Counted from the first letter of the stretch, positions 9,589 through 18,110 are shown. The stretch is DNA of 64,000 nucleotides from Lewinellaceae bacterium (GCA_020636025.1 JACJYQ010000001.1:372001-436000); one strand, 5' to 3'. Numbers and translations: made by a program. The notes: generated from the letters alone by a model not told the origin.

Positions 9589-10056
9589 ATGAATACTAAT
9601 CTTGTTAAACTTTTAATATTGGTCAGCATGGTTCCCTATATACTTGCTTGCAGTAATAAGGATTGCCGTTTGCCTGAAAATTTGAAAGAACTACTGCCAA
9701 TCATAGAACAAGTAGCCCTGGAGATAGTAGCCAATATTGAAGAAATGCCATTTGAAAATAAATTCAATGGTGTTGTCTTTGACTGTGGTAAAAACCAGAT
9801 GCCAGCATATTTACATCGGGCTGACTCGTTGTTGGAGGATATGGGTATTATAAGGGTATCTGTTAATCGAGACAGTACAGTGACGTTTTTACTATATCGT
9901 GAATCGGATTTTTTTAGAGGTGAGATCGCATCAAAATATTTTATTTACGCTCAACAAAAGTTGCCTGATCCTATAAGCGAAGACCAATTATATCGAACTT
10001 GTACGGAAAAGGTTTCGGATAAGATCTGGTACAGGGAGGTTGTGATTTGGGATTAA
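9589..10056 (+). CDS. Putative small lipoprotein of unknown function
   Basis: A 155-residue protein with a lipoprotein signal: basic-hydrophobic N terminus and lipobox ILAC, with the candidate lipidated Cys at residue 21. The mature part is acidic and has four further Cys, which may pair in the periplasm. No known domain was recognised. A run such as EQVALEIVANIEEMP near residue 45 suggests an amphipathic helix. It sits alone between two repeat clusters and opposite in strand to its neighbours, so it may be a locally acquired or poorly conserved gene. Confidence 0.65.
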   Translation: MNTNLVKLLILVSMVPYILACSNKDCRLPENLKELLPIIEQVALEIVANIEEMPFENKFNGVVFDCGKNQMPAYLHRADSLLEDMGIIRVSVNRDSTVTFLLYRESDFFRGEIASKYFIYAQQKLPDPISEDQLYRTCTEKVSDKIWYREVVIWD

Positions 10057-10128
10057 ACAAAGCCTTGGTTTGAGTTGTGACTTTTGCACTTGGTCACAAG
10101 ACACAAGTGCGGCTTCTGTGTTTTCACT

Positions 10129-10165
10129 ATCAAATTAGCTAATTATCCCATTATCAAATTACCTA
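10129..10165. repeat. AATTAGCTAATT palindrome cluster (copy 3, degenerate)
   Basis: One perfect palindrome (10133-10144) followed by the degenerate units ATCAAATTACCTAATTACC. It ends just before the stop codon of the VWA gene, between two convergent genes. Confidence 0.6.
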
Positions 10166-10166
10166 A

Positions 10167-11258
10167 TTACCCTTTCCCTTTCTTCCTCTTATAATTTTCC
10201 AGCACAAAGGTGCCCAATCCAGTCAGGGTAGAGTAGAAGGCTTTCCCGTTATTGGTTTGCGTAAAGGCTTCCACAAAGCGAACGAGGTACGGTTCCTTCG
10301 CGATCATAAAGGTGGTGATGGGAATGTTCAACTTGCGACAACGCATGGCGAGGTTCAGGCAACGATTCACAATCTTGCGATCGAGGCCGAATGGGTTTTT
10401 GTAGTATTTCTTTCCGATTTTCAGACAAGTAGGCTTCCCATCTGTGATCATGAATATCTGTTTGTTGGGGTTCCTGCGCTTTTTGAGGATATCGAGGGCA
10501 AGTTCCAGGCCGGCAACGGTGTTGGTGTGGTAGGGGCCAACCTGCAAATAAGGAATTTCCTTAAGTTCAATGGGCCAGGCGTCGTCACCGAAAACAATGA
10601 TGTCAAGGGTGTCTTTTGGGAAACGCGTTTGAATAAACTCGGCCAGGGCAAGCGCCACTTTTTTAGCAGGGGTGATCCGATCTTCTCCGTACAGGATCAT
10701 GGAATGCGAAATGTCGATCATCAACACAGAAGACATTTGTGTCTGATAATAAGTTTCGTGCACTTCCAGATCGTCCTGCGTCAGGTTAAATTCGTCGATG
10801 CCGTGATTGATATAGGCATTTCGAAGTGAATTGGTGATGGCGATGTTTTCCAGACTGTCCCCAAACTCGTATGGTTTTACATCTGCGGTATATTCATCTC
10901 CCTGTCCAATGATATTGGTATTGTGCTTGCCGCTTTTAGCTTTTTTAAGGTCGCCAAAAATGTCGTCCAGGCTTTTCTGGCGCAGACTGATTTCCATTTT
11001 AGAAGTAGGCATCATATTGCCGTCACGTTCGCCATCCGGGCGGATGTACCCGCGGTCTTTCAACTCCTGAATGAAATCACCTATTCCGTAATCCTCCGTT
11101 GTCAAATTGTATTCGCGATCCAGTTGGCTCAACCAGGACAAGGCCTCTTCTACATTGCCAGAGGTATACAACATCAACTCCTGAAAGATCTTGAACAAGC
11201 GATCAAAAATGCTTTCGTTGGGATCGGGTGTGTAGTCTTTGAAACGGAATCCAAGCAT
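10167..11258 (-). CDS. VWA-domain protein
   Basis: A 363-residue protein from the start chosen at 11258 (MLGFRFKDYTP). The frame is open further upstream to 11357, but that extension would read through a perfect 20-bp palindrome and overlap the neighbouring gene, so the internal ATG is preferred. The C-terminal half is a von Willebrand A domain with a MIDAS motif (DISHS, then TNT and ITDGKPT) for divalent metal and ligand binding. The N-terminal half is helical and charged. No signal peptide or membrane segment is visible, so it is probably cytoplasmic. Such proteins often partner MoxR-type AAA ATPases, but none is adjacent. The function is unknown. Confidence 0.8.
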   Translation of the reverse strand: MLGFRFKDYTPDPNESIFDRLFKIFQELMLYTSGNVEEALSWLSQLDREYNLTTEDYGIGDFIQELKDRGYIRPDGERDGNMMPTSKMEISLRQKSLDDIFGDLKKAKSGKHNTNIIGQGDEYTADVKPYEFGDSLENIAITNSLRNAYINHGIDEFNLTQDDLEVHETYYQTQMSSVLMIDISHSMILYGEDRITPAKKVALALAEFIQTRFPKDTLDIIVFGDDAWPIELKEIPYLQVGPYHTNTVAGLELALDILKKRRNPNKQIFMITDGKPTCLKIGKKYYKNPFGLDRKIVNRCLNLAMRCRKLNIPITTFMIAKEPYLVRFVEAFTQTNNGKAFYSTLTGLGTFVLENYKRKKGKG

Positions 11259-11272
11259 GGTATGTGATTGTG

Positions 11273-11319
11273 GCGTTTTATTCACCGGGTGACTTGGAAT
11301 CACCCGGTGAATAAAACGC
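11273..11319. repeat. Perfect 20-bp inverted repeat in the leader of the VWA gene
   Basis: Arms 11273-11292 (GCGTTTTATTCACCGGGTGA) and 11300-11319 are exact reverse complements around a 7-nt loop (CTTGGAA). The structure begins 14 bases upstream of the VWA start codon and lies between two minus-strand genes. No T-run follows on the minus strand, so it is not a classic terminator. It could be an mRNA processing or attenuation hairpin, or a REP-like element. Confidence 0.85.
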
Positions 11320-11349
11320 ATCTTCAGAGGAATGGTTCCGATTATAACC

Positions 11350-12396
11350 TCATTCAAGGGTAATCTTCACACTCTCCTGTTTTTTGCGGCCTGCAACCAG
11401 ATCGATGATCTGCTCATTCACGCCATCGAAAATGGATACTTTGGCCGTGTTGGGTTCTGCCTTGCCAAAGTCATCGGCAAATACAGTCAGATAAAATTCT
11501 TTTCCAACAGGAAGCTCTATTTCAAACTCCTCAGGCTTAAGACGCAGGTAGTGATGGTCAATGATTTTCTTATCTCCAAGATATACCGAGATGATGTCCC
11601 CGTCTTCTACCTGACTGTCCCATAGTTTCAGCTTGATCTTACGCGTTTTTACGGAAAGGGCTTTTCCGACTTCTACCTCCCGTCCACCAATACTGCTTGG
11701 CGGGGCTACCGGAGGTGCAGTCTCCACAGGAACCTTTTTTGCCGGTTTCGGCTCCACTACTTTAGCGGTAGGTAGTGATTTTGTTTTTCTCTTGTCACAG
11801 GGAAGCATGGCTGTACCGCCAAAACTGATATTAAATCCTGGACCTGCTGAAGACACATTGCTGATCAAAAGCATGTATGTTTCGCCTTTCACTACCTGCA
11901 ATGGAGCCAGCCAGGCATTGTCATTGACATCGTTGCATCCGGCATCTTCACTGCTGTCTTTTTCCCCGTCGCGAAGTCCGGTGGGACCAAGACAGGGGCT
12001 TACCCCGGCCAGGGAACTGGGGTCTCCGGCAGCATTACAACGAACAATTTTTTTGTTCTTGCAAGTTCCATCGAGCAAGCGATAAACCACAAAATCAATG
12101 TCATCGCTGTATTTCTGAGGAGTTATGGTAAAAGTCAGTGAACCGCTTTCTTCGATCTCAAATTGAATCCAGGTGGAGTTCTCTTCAGCCTGACCGCGAT
12201 TTTCAGAGCTCAGAAAACAGGAAATGAGATCTGCTTCTGTACGGTCTTTCCCTTCGCCATATGCCTTGTCAATGGTATAAGTTTTCTTTTCACAAATTGA
12301 TTTGGCAGTAATACAGTCAGCATATTTCTGACTAAAGGTGCTTTGGGAGAATAGTAGAACAGTAAAAATGGTAATAAAAATGCCGCGCATGTTCAT
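11350..12396 (-). CDS. Secreted protein with PPC-like N-terminal domain
   Basis: A 348-residue protein with a signal peptide ending about residue 22 (FSQSTFSQ). Residues about 25-200 form a Cys-containing beta-rich domain (STWIQFEIEESG, DDIDFVVYRLLDGTC, GETYMLLISN) like the pre-peptidase C-type modules common in Bacteroidota secreted proteins. A Pro/Ala-rich linker follows (about 215-235). The C-terminal approximately 100 residues (KLKLWDSQVEDGDIISVYLG) look like a small beta-sandwich. No T9SS sorting domain is seen, so it is probably periplasmic or outer-membrane associated. The function is unknown. Confidence 0.75.
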   Translation of the reverse strand: MNMRGIFITIFTVLLFSQSTFSQKYADCITAKSICEKKTYTIDKAYGEGKDRTEADLISCFLSSENRGQAEENSTWIQFEIEESGSLTFTITPQKYSDDIDFVVYRLLDGTCKNKKIVRCNAAGDPSSLAGVSPCLGPTGLRDGEKDSSEDAGCNDVNDNAWLAPLQVVKGETYMLLISNVSSAGPGFNISFGGTAMLPCDKRKTKSLPTAKVVEPKPAKKVPVETAPPVAPPSSIGGREVEVGKALSVKTRKIKLKLWDSQVEDGDIISVYLGDKKIIDHHYLRLKPEEFEIELPVGKEFYLTVFADDFGKAEPNTAKVSIFDGVNEQIIDLVAGRKKQESVKITLE

Positions 12397-12506
12397 GTAG
12401 TATTGTGGAATGAATGTTCAGAACAGTAACGCAAATAGCAGAAAAATCATTTTAGACTTTGGAGAAAAATGATTTTGAAACGCACTGTGGTTCTTGAACA
12501 ATGGTT

Positions 12507-13769
12507 TTATTTCCGGATGGCCTCAACAGGATCCATTCGGCTTGCCTGACCTGCCGGGATCAAACCGGACAAAACTCCTACGACTATGGATGTAAGTATG
12601 CCAATCAGGGTGTTACTCAGCGACAAGTGGATGTCAAAATCCATGGCTTTGGATATCCCGAAAGTGACTATGGCGATCAGGGCTAGCCCTATGAGCCCGC
12701 CAACAATGCAAAGTACCACCGCTTCAATCAGGATCTCCAGGAGGATGAACCAGCGTTTTGCCCCAAGGGCCATTTTGATTCCAATGATATTGGTGCGTTC
12801 TTTAACAGAAACAAACATAATGTTGGCCACCGAGAACATACCGACAAAAAGAGCAAATATCCCGATGATAAATCCGGAAACGTTTAATGTGCCAAACACG
12901 CTGTCGAAAAGGCCGCTGAGAATAGACAGGGTGTTTAGGGCAAAATTGTTTTCTTCCTTCGGTTTCAGGCGTCGCTCTCCGCGCAAGACTCCGGTTATTT
13001 CGTCTTTCATATCCTCCAGATCTACACCGGGGTTTGCCTGCACCATAATGCTGGTTCGCTCAAATTCACCTTTGCCGCGAATGCCAAAGCCTCTTCGGGC
13101 AAGATTGTAACCGACAAGAATGCCGTTGTCAAAATTGAAAGGTTTGAGAATCTCTTTACCCGATTTCTTCAATGCACCTACGACGCGCAACTTTCGGCCA
13201 TTTATATTCACCTCCTTATCCAAGGGGTCTATACCAGGACCGAATAACTCTTCTGCAATCACACCTCCTAGAATGCATACATCGTTACCATTTTGGTATT
13301 CAATGGGTGAAAAATACCGGCCTTCGCCGTCAAACTCGAGGTGAAACAAATCCCGGCAAGCTTCTGTGATACCGAGCACAAATACCCCTTCAACGTTATT
13401 GGAGCGCCATTTGGCCGTTTTCATGCCCAGGAACTGATAGAACCCTACCTCGCTGGCATTGCTCAAATTATCCTTGAGTGTTAAGTACTCATCATAGGAA
13501 AAGTTGGGCCGGCGCATCCATTTCCAGAAATTGGCGCCAGGATCTTCTCCCCAGGAAAATCTGTCGAGATAAATGACGTCATTCCCCAGTCGTGACATGC
13601 TGCCCCGGATATTATCCTCCAGGGAGTTGACAGCACTTTTCACACCGATTATGCAAAAAATGCCAATGGTGACTCCCAGGAGAGAAAGAAAAGAGCGAAG
13701 CTTATTGGCAGAGAGTTGTTGCCAGGCTTGCATGGCGCCTTCAAACAGGATGCGGGCGAATTGTTTCAT
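12507..13769 (-). CDS. MacB/FtsX-type ABC transporter permease
   Basis: A 420-residue inner-membrane permease. TM1 is near residue 27 (KLRSFLSLLGVTIGIFCIIGV), followed by a large periplasmic MacB-type core domain (about 50-285). Three C-terminal helices form the FtsX domain (FIIGIFALFVGMFSVANIM, LEILIEAVVLCIVGGLIGLA, and LIGILTSIVVGVLSGLIPA with the family ending ASRMDPVEAIR). The family couples ATP hydrolysis to mechanical transport of lipoproteins, peptides or drugs. The usual partner ATPase and membrane-fusion protein genes are not adjacent, so this is an orphan permease. Confidence 0.9.
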   Translation of the reverse strand: MKQFARILFEGAMQAWQQLSANKLRSFLSLLGVTIGIFCIIGVKSAVNSLEDNIRGSMSRLGNDVIYLDRFSWGEDPGANFWKWMRRPNFSYDEYLTLKDNLSNASEVGFYQFLGMKTAKWRSNNVEGVFVLGITEACRDLFHLEFDGEGRYFSPIEYQNGNDVCILGGVIAEELFGPGIDPLDKEVNINGRKLRVVGALKKSGKEILKPFNFDNGILVGYNLARRGFGIRGKGEFERTSIMVQANPGVDLEDMKDEITGVLRGERRLKPKEENNFALNTLSILSGLFDSVFGTLNVSGFIIGIFALFVGMFSVANIMFVSVKERTNIIGIKMALGAKRWFILLEILIEAVVLCIVGGLIGLALIAIVTFGISKAMDFDIHLSLSNTLIGILTSIVVGVLSGLIPAGQASRMDPVEAIRK

Positions 13770-13876
13770 ACACCGGAATGCTTATTTACAACAAGGTAAT
13801 CCCTGTTGAACATTCAAAATTAACCATGCTTTCTCCCCTGAAATTAGCGATTCGATAAAAAGCCTAACTTTTTATA

Positions 13877-14782
13877 TTAAACAGCTTGTTTACGTTCCAC
13901 TGCCTCCATATCCCGAAGTTGATTGGACGTTTGTCTGCTTCCGTCATGACTCCAGCCGGGTGGTCCAAAAATGTACATGAATTTGGCCTTGAGCGATATC
14001 TTCTGTCTGATATCCTTCAAGATGTTGCTCCATTCATGGAACACAATATTAACCGCATTGGGCTTGTCAATGGGCTTGGTTAATCCATATTTAATGGAAT
14101 CATATTCTTCCACCGGCATTTCCTTTTGAAAGGTTCCAAACATCATATCCCAAATGATCAGGAACATGCCCATGTTTCTGTCAAGATATAAAGGGTTGTA
14201 TGCATGATGCACACGATGGTGGGAAGGTGTAACCAAAATGTATTCGAGCCAGCCCATTTTCTTTACAAATTCCGTATGAACCAATATTCCCCAGATCTGG
14301 GTGGCGGAGAATATGAACACGATGTCCAGCGGTTTAAAGCCACACAAGGCCAGGGGTATAAAATAAATGAATCGATAAAGCGGCTGAAAAACAGAAGATC
14401 TAAAACCTACCGTTAGGTTAAAATGGTTAGAAGAGTGATGTGTAACATGGACCGCCCAGAAGAACCGACAGAAATGATCTACTCTGTGAAGCCAGTAGTA
14501 CAGGAAATCCATACCAACGACGAGCCAGAACCAATACCAGAAAGGTGATTGAATTTCCAACACCCTGTATTGATACAAAATCTGGAAAATCACCACATAT
14601 ACCGCCCTGAAGAGTAAATCAATACCACTGTTGAGAATCATGAGGTATAGATTTGTCAAGGTGTCCCATAACGTATAGGCCTTGCGATGCTTGTAATGGC
14701 TAAATACCATTTCAAGCAGGATCACTCCAATGTAGAGAGGGGTGCTTATTAAGAGTAAAAGTTGTTCTTTTAGTGATTCCAT
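13877..14782 (-). CDS. Fatty acid hydroxylase / sterol desaturase superfamily membrane protein
   Basis: A 301-residue membrane-bound di-iron oxygenase. The histidine boxes are visible in order: HRVDH (about residue 119), HVTHH (about 132) and HHRVHH (about 205), plus several hydrophobic segments. The family introduces hydroxyl groups or double bonds into sterols, carotenoids or fatty acids; the substrate is not readable here. Its start is 10 bases downstream of the LysE-family gene stop, so the two are probably co-transcribed. No sterol biosynthesis genes are adjacent, although steroid-type redox enzymes occur 43 kb away at 57-58.8 kb. Confidence 0.9.
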   Translation of the reverse strand: MESLKEQLLLLISTPLYIGVILLEMVFSHYKHRKAYTLWDTLTNLYLMILNSGIDLLFRAVYVVIFQILYQYRVLEIQSPFWYWFWLVVGMDFLYYWLHRVDHFCRFFWAVHVTHHSSNHFNLTVGFRSSVFQPLYRFIYFIPLALCGFKPLDIVFIFSATQIWGILVHTEFVKKMGWLEYILVTPSHHRVHHAYNPLYLDRNMGMFLIIWDMMFGTFQKEMPVEEYDSIKYGLTKPIDKPNAVNIVFHEWSNILKDIRQKISLKAKFMYIFGPPGWSHDGSRQTSNQLRDMEAVERKQAV

Positions 14783-14792
14783 GCTAAAACAA

Positions 14793-15428
14793 TTACCAAT
14801 TTCTGTACACGCTGATTAAAATCCAGATACTCAAACAGGTAAGTATCAAGCCGGCAATGCGTATTATTTTTTCAGTGGTGTTTGGCTTTAATTTGCTTCC
14901 GATTCTATGTGCCAGGTAGGCTTTTACCACATCCGTTGTAAACAAGGTAAGCAACGCAGCAACCATAAAAATGCGGGAGAAGGATACATCTTCTACTTCA
15001 GAAGCTGTTTTGGCCACCGTGGCGACACTCAGCCAGAACAGCCAGTTAGACGGGTTTGAAGAGTTGATGAGAAAGCCTTGCAAATAGGTGTAAACTCTCT
15101 TCCCTGTGGGCATTTTTGCTGCGAGGTCAGCCGACAAGTTCTTTTTTTTAGGCCACAAGGCAAACAAACCAAAACCGAGTAGTAGCAATCCGGAGAACAA
15201 CCCGATCCAGTTTTGGAAGAAGGGATCATTGGAAATGCGTTCCAGCTTACCCGCACCCCACCAACTGGTTACAACCAGAATACTGTCGCTGGTGAAGGCG
15301 CCGGCAACCAGCGCAATACCGTGGCGGTATCCCTGGCTTATGGTCACCTTAACCGTGAGGAAAAACAGGGGACCGACCAATAATCCATACCCAAGTCCCG
15401 ACAACACACCTTTTGCAACTGCTTCCAT
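14793..15428 (-). CDS. LysE/RhtB family amino-acid exporter
   Basis: A 211-residue protein with about six hydrophobic segments. The N-terminal region GLGYGLLVGPLFFLTVKVTISQGYRHG is typical of LysE-type translocators. A further family-like stretch is FLINSSNPSNWLFWLSV at about residue 117. Members export amino acids or their derivatives across the inner membrane. It is first in a two-gene unit with the fatty acid hydroxylase, and a TATTTTTG -7 box lies 18 bases before the ATG. Confidence 0.85.
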   Translation of the reverse strand: MEAVAKGVLSGLGYGLLVGPLFFLTVKVTISQGYRHGIALVAGAFTSDSILVVTSWWGAGKLERISNDPFFQNWIGLFSGLLLLGFGLFALWPKKKNLSADLAAKMPTGKRVYTYLQGFLINSSNPSNWLFWLSVATVAKTASEVEDVSFSRIFMVAALLTLFTTDVVKAYLAHRIGSKLKPNTTEKIIRIAGLILTCLSIWILISVYRNW

Positions 15429-15445
15429 ATTTTAATTTTCGGCCG

Positions 15446-15453
15446 CAAAAATA
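15446..15453 (-). promoter_or_regulatory. -7 box (TATTTTTG) for the LysE/hydroxylase operon
   Basis: On the minus strand TATTTTTG matches TAnnTTTG exactly, 17 bases upstream of the LysE-family start codon. No clear TTG was found at the -33 position. Confidence 0.4.
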
Positions 15454-15550
15454 AATACATAAGCGAGCATGAAAGTCCTATTTTTCATTTTTCCTCTGAA
15501 AAAAGGTTTTACTATGGAGGTAATGCTCATACTGACCTACTAAAAACAAT

Positions 15551-15579
15551 CAGGCCATCGGATATTTTCCGATGGCCTG
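15551..15579 (-). terminator. Hairpin terminator after the helix-hairpin-helix/OmpA pair
   Basis: Perfect 12-bp stem CAGGCCATCGGA (15551-15562) / TCCGATGGCCTG (15568-15579) with a 5-nt loop. On the minus strand it is followed by a T-rich stretch (ATTGTTTTTA). It lies 35 bases after the stop codon of the gene ending at 15615. Confidence 0.8.
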
Positions 15580-15614
15580 AGTTCCATTAATTGGCAAATT
15601 TTAACCAGGATTGG

Positions 15615-16286
15615 TTATTTACCACCATCCAGTTCGTCCTGTAATTTTTTCAGCGCATCCCACTGACCTTTGGCAGCCATTCCAGCCTGTTTGGGCCATG
15701 AGCCTGGGTCGTGCATCTGGAAGCTTGGACCGGCGGCATCCAGTATCTCCTTGATTTTAGCGGGTTTGGTCTCTGACAATGCCTGCCATGTTTTAATGCC
15801 TGCTTTTATGAGTAGATCAGCAATCTTTGGTCCTATGCCTTCAACAATCTTCAGATCATCCGCTTTCACTTTCTTGCCTGCAAACATGATGCTTGCAGCA
15901 GCGGCAGCGCCGGCAGCTTTGGCGCCGGTTTTGGCAGCACTTTTAGCAGGGCCCGATTTGTCTTTCAACTTGCTTAAATCATTTTCGCAAATGATCAGGT
16001 CGTTTTTCAGTTTGCGAATCTGTTCATTTTTGCTTTCCAGATCGGATTCTAGCTGTGTGATTTTCACTCGTAAATCTGTGATCTCCAGGGCCTGATCGCC
16101 AATTTTGGTATGCAAGCCTCCATTTTCGGCCGTAAGCTCTGCAATTCTGGCCTTGAGCGCACCAACTCTGTAATAAGCGGCGGCAGCCAGCCAGCCCAGA
16201 AGAAACGGTATGAGGCAAAGGGCAAGTGCTATGGGCAGATTCCCCATAAACGTGCAATTGTCGAGTAATATGTATGTGAGTGTCAT
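15615..16286 (-). CDS. Membrane-anchored coiled-coil protein with C-terminal helix-hairpin-helix domain
   Basis: A 223-residue protein. One N-terminal membrane segment (about residues 18-38, rich in Ala/Leu) is followed by a coiled coil (about 42-110, ARIAEL through KNDLIICENDLSKLK), an Ala/Lys-rich linker, and a C-terminal domain (about 145-223). That domain begins with KIVEGIGPKIADLLIKAGI, a helix-hairpin-helix of the type fused to ribosomal L21-like or NADH-dehydrogenase-like proteins. The ATG at 16247 is an alternative start that keeps the membrane anchor. It lies 22 bp downstream of the OmpA-like gene. The function is unknown; HHH motifs often bind DNA, but this one is tied to a membrane anchor. 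Confidence 0.75.
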   Translation of the reverse strand: MTLTYILLDNCTFMGNLPIALALCLIPFLLGWLAAAAYYRVGALKARIAELTAENGGLHTKIGDQALEITDLRVKITQLESDLESKNEQIRKLKNDLIICENDLSKLKDKSGPAKSAAKTGAKAAGAAAAASIMFAGKKVKADDLKIVEGIGPKIADLLIKAGIKTWQALSETKPAKIKEILDAAGPSFQMHDPGSWPKQAGMAAKGQWDALKKLQDELDGGK

Positions 16287-16308
16287 TGTTATCGTTGTTT
16301 TTAAGAAT

Positions 16309-17109
16309 TTACTGATTTACGGTTATTACTACTCTCCGGTTTTGGCGACGGCCTTCTTCAGTACTATTATCAGCTACCGGATCATTTTCACCTTTTGAAT
16401 CGGTGGTGATGCGGGATGCGTCAATGCCATTCCTTGACAAGAATGAAGCAATTCCCTTAGCCCTTCCAAGGCCTAGTTTGTAGTTCAAATCGGGTTTGCC
16501 TACATCATCGGCATAACCTATCACCGTAAATGTGCTGTTGGTATCCTTGTGTTTGGCGATTAGATTTCTCAGATATTCTTCAACTTCAGGCGTTTGTTCA
16601 CGATCAGTAGAATTTGTTGGGAATAGAATGGTAATGTCTTTCTCTGTTTCAATGATCGCTCCTTCATCTTCCTTAAGTACCATTTTAGACCAAGAGAATC
16701 CAGCGGATTCCTTTGGGTCAGAACCTTCCGCCAATCCATCTGCATCGATCATTTTACTTGTTACGTGAATTCTGTTTTCTGGAATTGTGGGCGCTATCAT
16801 AGCCTTTAAGGCATTGGCTCTGGCCAGAGCAAGGCTCTCTCCGTCTTTTTCACCAGCGCGATAGTAACCTGTAATGATCAGGGTATCGCCTTGTCCGCCT
16901 TGAGCAAGCAGCGTTTTTTTCCAGTCGGGGAACTTGGCGTCCTCAACCGGTTTTTCAGCGTTCCATAAAAACAGGGGAACACCTGTGGTCTCTGTCACGG
17001 TTATCACCTCGTCGCAACAACGGGTTTTGCAGTAGTTATGCCAATAGTTGGCACACCACACTGTATAACCTGCAAACAGAAGCACGATTAGCCATAGTGG
17101 AATTTTCAT
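16309..17109 (-). CDS. OmpA-family protein with N-terminal membrane anchor
   Basis: A 266-residue protein. The first 20 residues are a membrane segment (PLWLIVLLFAGYTVWCANYW) followed by a short Cys-rich stretch (CKTRCC). Residues about 150-266 form an OmpA-like peptidoglycan-binding domain (TFTVIGYADDVG, LGLGRAKGIASFLS, EEGRRQNRRVVITV). Residues about 60-120 look like a degenerate second copy (DTLIITGYYRAG, LALARANALKAMI). It probably links the cell wall to a membrane and sits 22 bp upstream of the HHH protein. The two-copy arrangement and inner-membrane-like anchor differ from classical OmpA porins. Confidence 0.8.
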   Translation of the reverse strand: MKIPLWLIVLLFAGYTVWCANYWHNYCKTRCCDEVITVTETTGVPLFLWNAEKPVEDAKFPDWKKTLLAQGGQGDTLIITGYYRAGEKDGESLALARANALKAMIAPTIPENRIHVTSKMIDADGLAEGSDPKESAGFSWSKMVLKEDEGAIIETEKDITILFPTNSTDREQTPEVEEYLRNLIAKHKDTNSTFTVIGYADDVGKPDLNYKLGLGRAKGIASFLSRNGIDASRITTDSKGENDPVADNSTEEGRRQNRRVVITVNQ

Positions 17110-17282
17110 GTGTTAGGTTGATTTTACGTTTACAATTTCTTGTTTTGACAAATGTCTGAAACTAGCAATAAAAAACTTCTTTTTTTGATAAAAACTTTAT
17201 TTGAATTTTTCGAAACCGCGATTACGTAATCATGAAGATTCTGTTACCTTTTTTAAGGGTTGCTTTACCAGGCCTGAATGAA

Positions 17283-17322
17283 AAAGCCCCTGCACCGGAA
17301 TATCAGGTGCAGGGGCTTTTTT
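17283..17322. terminator. Strong bidirectional-looking terminator between Lrp and OmpA-like genes
   Basis: Stem of 14 bp, AAAGCCCCTGCACC (17283-17296) and its complement (17306-17319), with a 9-nt loop. A-rich and T-rich tails flank both sides. It ends the Lrp/AsnC gene on the minus strand (stop at 17343). Confidence 0.9.
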
Positions 17323-17342
17323 ACAAAAAATATTGATCCAGC

Positions 17343-17822
17343 TTATTTGTCTTCGTAGTTATAAGGCAGGATTTTGGCGTCTTTTACCGTAGAAAGCGTC
17401 ATAAGTGTTTTCAAACGCTCAATCTCTTCTATCTGGCTGATTGTTTTAAACAACAACTGTTCGTAAGTAGGAATATCCTTACAAATGATCTTCATCAGGA
17501 AGTCGGCTTCACCGGTTATGATGTAGCATTCGGTTACTTCATCAATGGAGGATATTTTCTCCAGGAAGCTGTTTAGTGCATTCTCTTTTTTCCAAGCAAG
17601 GGAAACAAGCACAAATGTTTTCACATTCAAACCCATTAAGTGAGGGTCAACTTGTGCATGATAGCTTTGAATGATTTCGCTTTGCTCCAGTTTTTTTACG
17701 CGCTCCAGGGTTGGAGCAGGAGAAAGTCCTATTTTTTTCGACAGATCAAGATTGGTGATCTTACTGTTTTCTTGAAGTATTTTAAGGATTTTCAGGTCAA
17801 TTTTATCCAATTTTTCAGACAT
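17343..17822 (-). CDS. Lrp/AsnC family transcriptional regulator
   Basis: A 159-residue protein. The N-terminal winged helix-turn-helix (about residues 5-55: DLKILKILQENSKITNLDLS, then IGLSPAPTLERVKKLE) precedes the RAM/AsnC ligand-binding domain (about 68-145: VLVSLAWKKE, VTECYIITGEADFLMKI). The family senses amino acids and controls their metabolism, usually as octamers. It is transcribed on the same strand as, and just downstream of, the glutamate dehydrogenase operon, separated by that operon's terminator, so regulation of gdh is possible but inferred. Confidence 0.92.
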   Translation of the reverse strand: MSEKLDKIDLKILKILQENSKITNLDLSKKIGLSPAPTLERVKKLEQSEIIQSYHAQVDPHLMGLNVKTFVLVSLAWKKENALNSFLEKISSIDEVTECYIITGEADFLMKIICKDIPTYEQLLFKTISQIEEIERLKTLMTLSTVKDAKILPYNYEDK

Positions 17823-17870
17823 AGCTCTTGAGAGTGGTGAGAAATTTTATTTTGTATGGGAAAAGTTGGT

Positions 17871-17901
17871 CAAAGGTAAGCTCACTGAAAATATTGTGCA
17901 A
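17871..17901 (-). promoter_or_regulatory. Promoter of the Lrp/AsnC gene
   Basis: On the minus strand TTG (17901-17899), a 20-bp spacer and TACCTTTG (17878-17871) fit the Flavobacterium-type consensus TTG-N17-23-TAnnTTTG. The leader to the ATG at 17822 is about 45 bases. The rest of the 17823-18149 gap holds only the glutamate dehydrogenase terminator. Confidence 0.55.
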
Positions 17902-18043
17902 GTAAAATCGATGTACACCTATGTAAATTTTGTTAACAAAGCGTTTTTGTCACATTTAGGAATAATGCTAAAAGCTTGTTTTTGCAAAAAAAGCAAATTT
18001 GCCAAAATAAATTTGCCGCTTTGTTGACATGTAGATTTGCAGA

Positions 18044-18110
18044 ATAAAAAAGGCCGGGTTTTATGCCATGTTTGAAAAAAGTGCCAAACAAAAGCGATAA
18101 ACCCGGCCTT
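18044..18110 (-). terminator. Terminator of the ccm-gdh operon
   Basis: A 12-bp stem, AAGGCCGGGTTT (18050-18061) with AAACCCGGCCTT (18099-18110), encloses a 37-nt loop that can itself pair weakly (TGCCA...). On the minus strand it ends in TTTTTT. It lies 40 bases after the glutamate dehydrogenase stop codon. Confidence 0.85.

Noticed and set aside
11259..11357. N-terminal extension of the VWA protein to 11357
   Set aside because: It would translate a perfect 20-bp palindrome and overlap the upstream gene by 8 bases; the ATG at 11258 gives a normal N terminus.
18012..18110. Plus-strand small RNA gene driven by TTTG-N16-TAGATTTG
   Set aside because: The hairpin that would end it has no T-run on the plus strand; it is the terminator of the minus-strand gdh operon, and the spacer is short.
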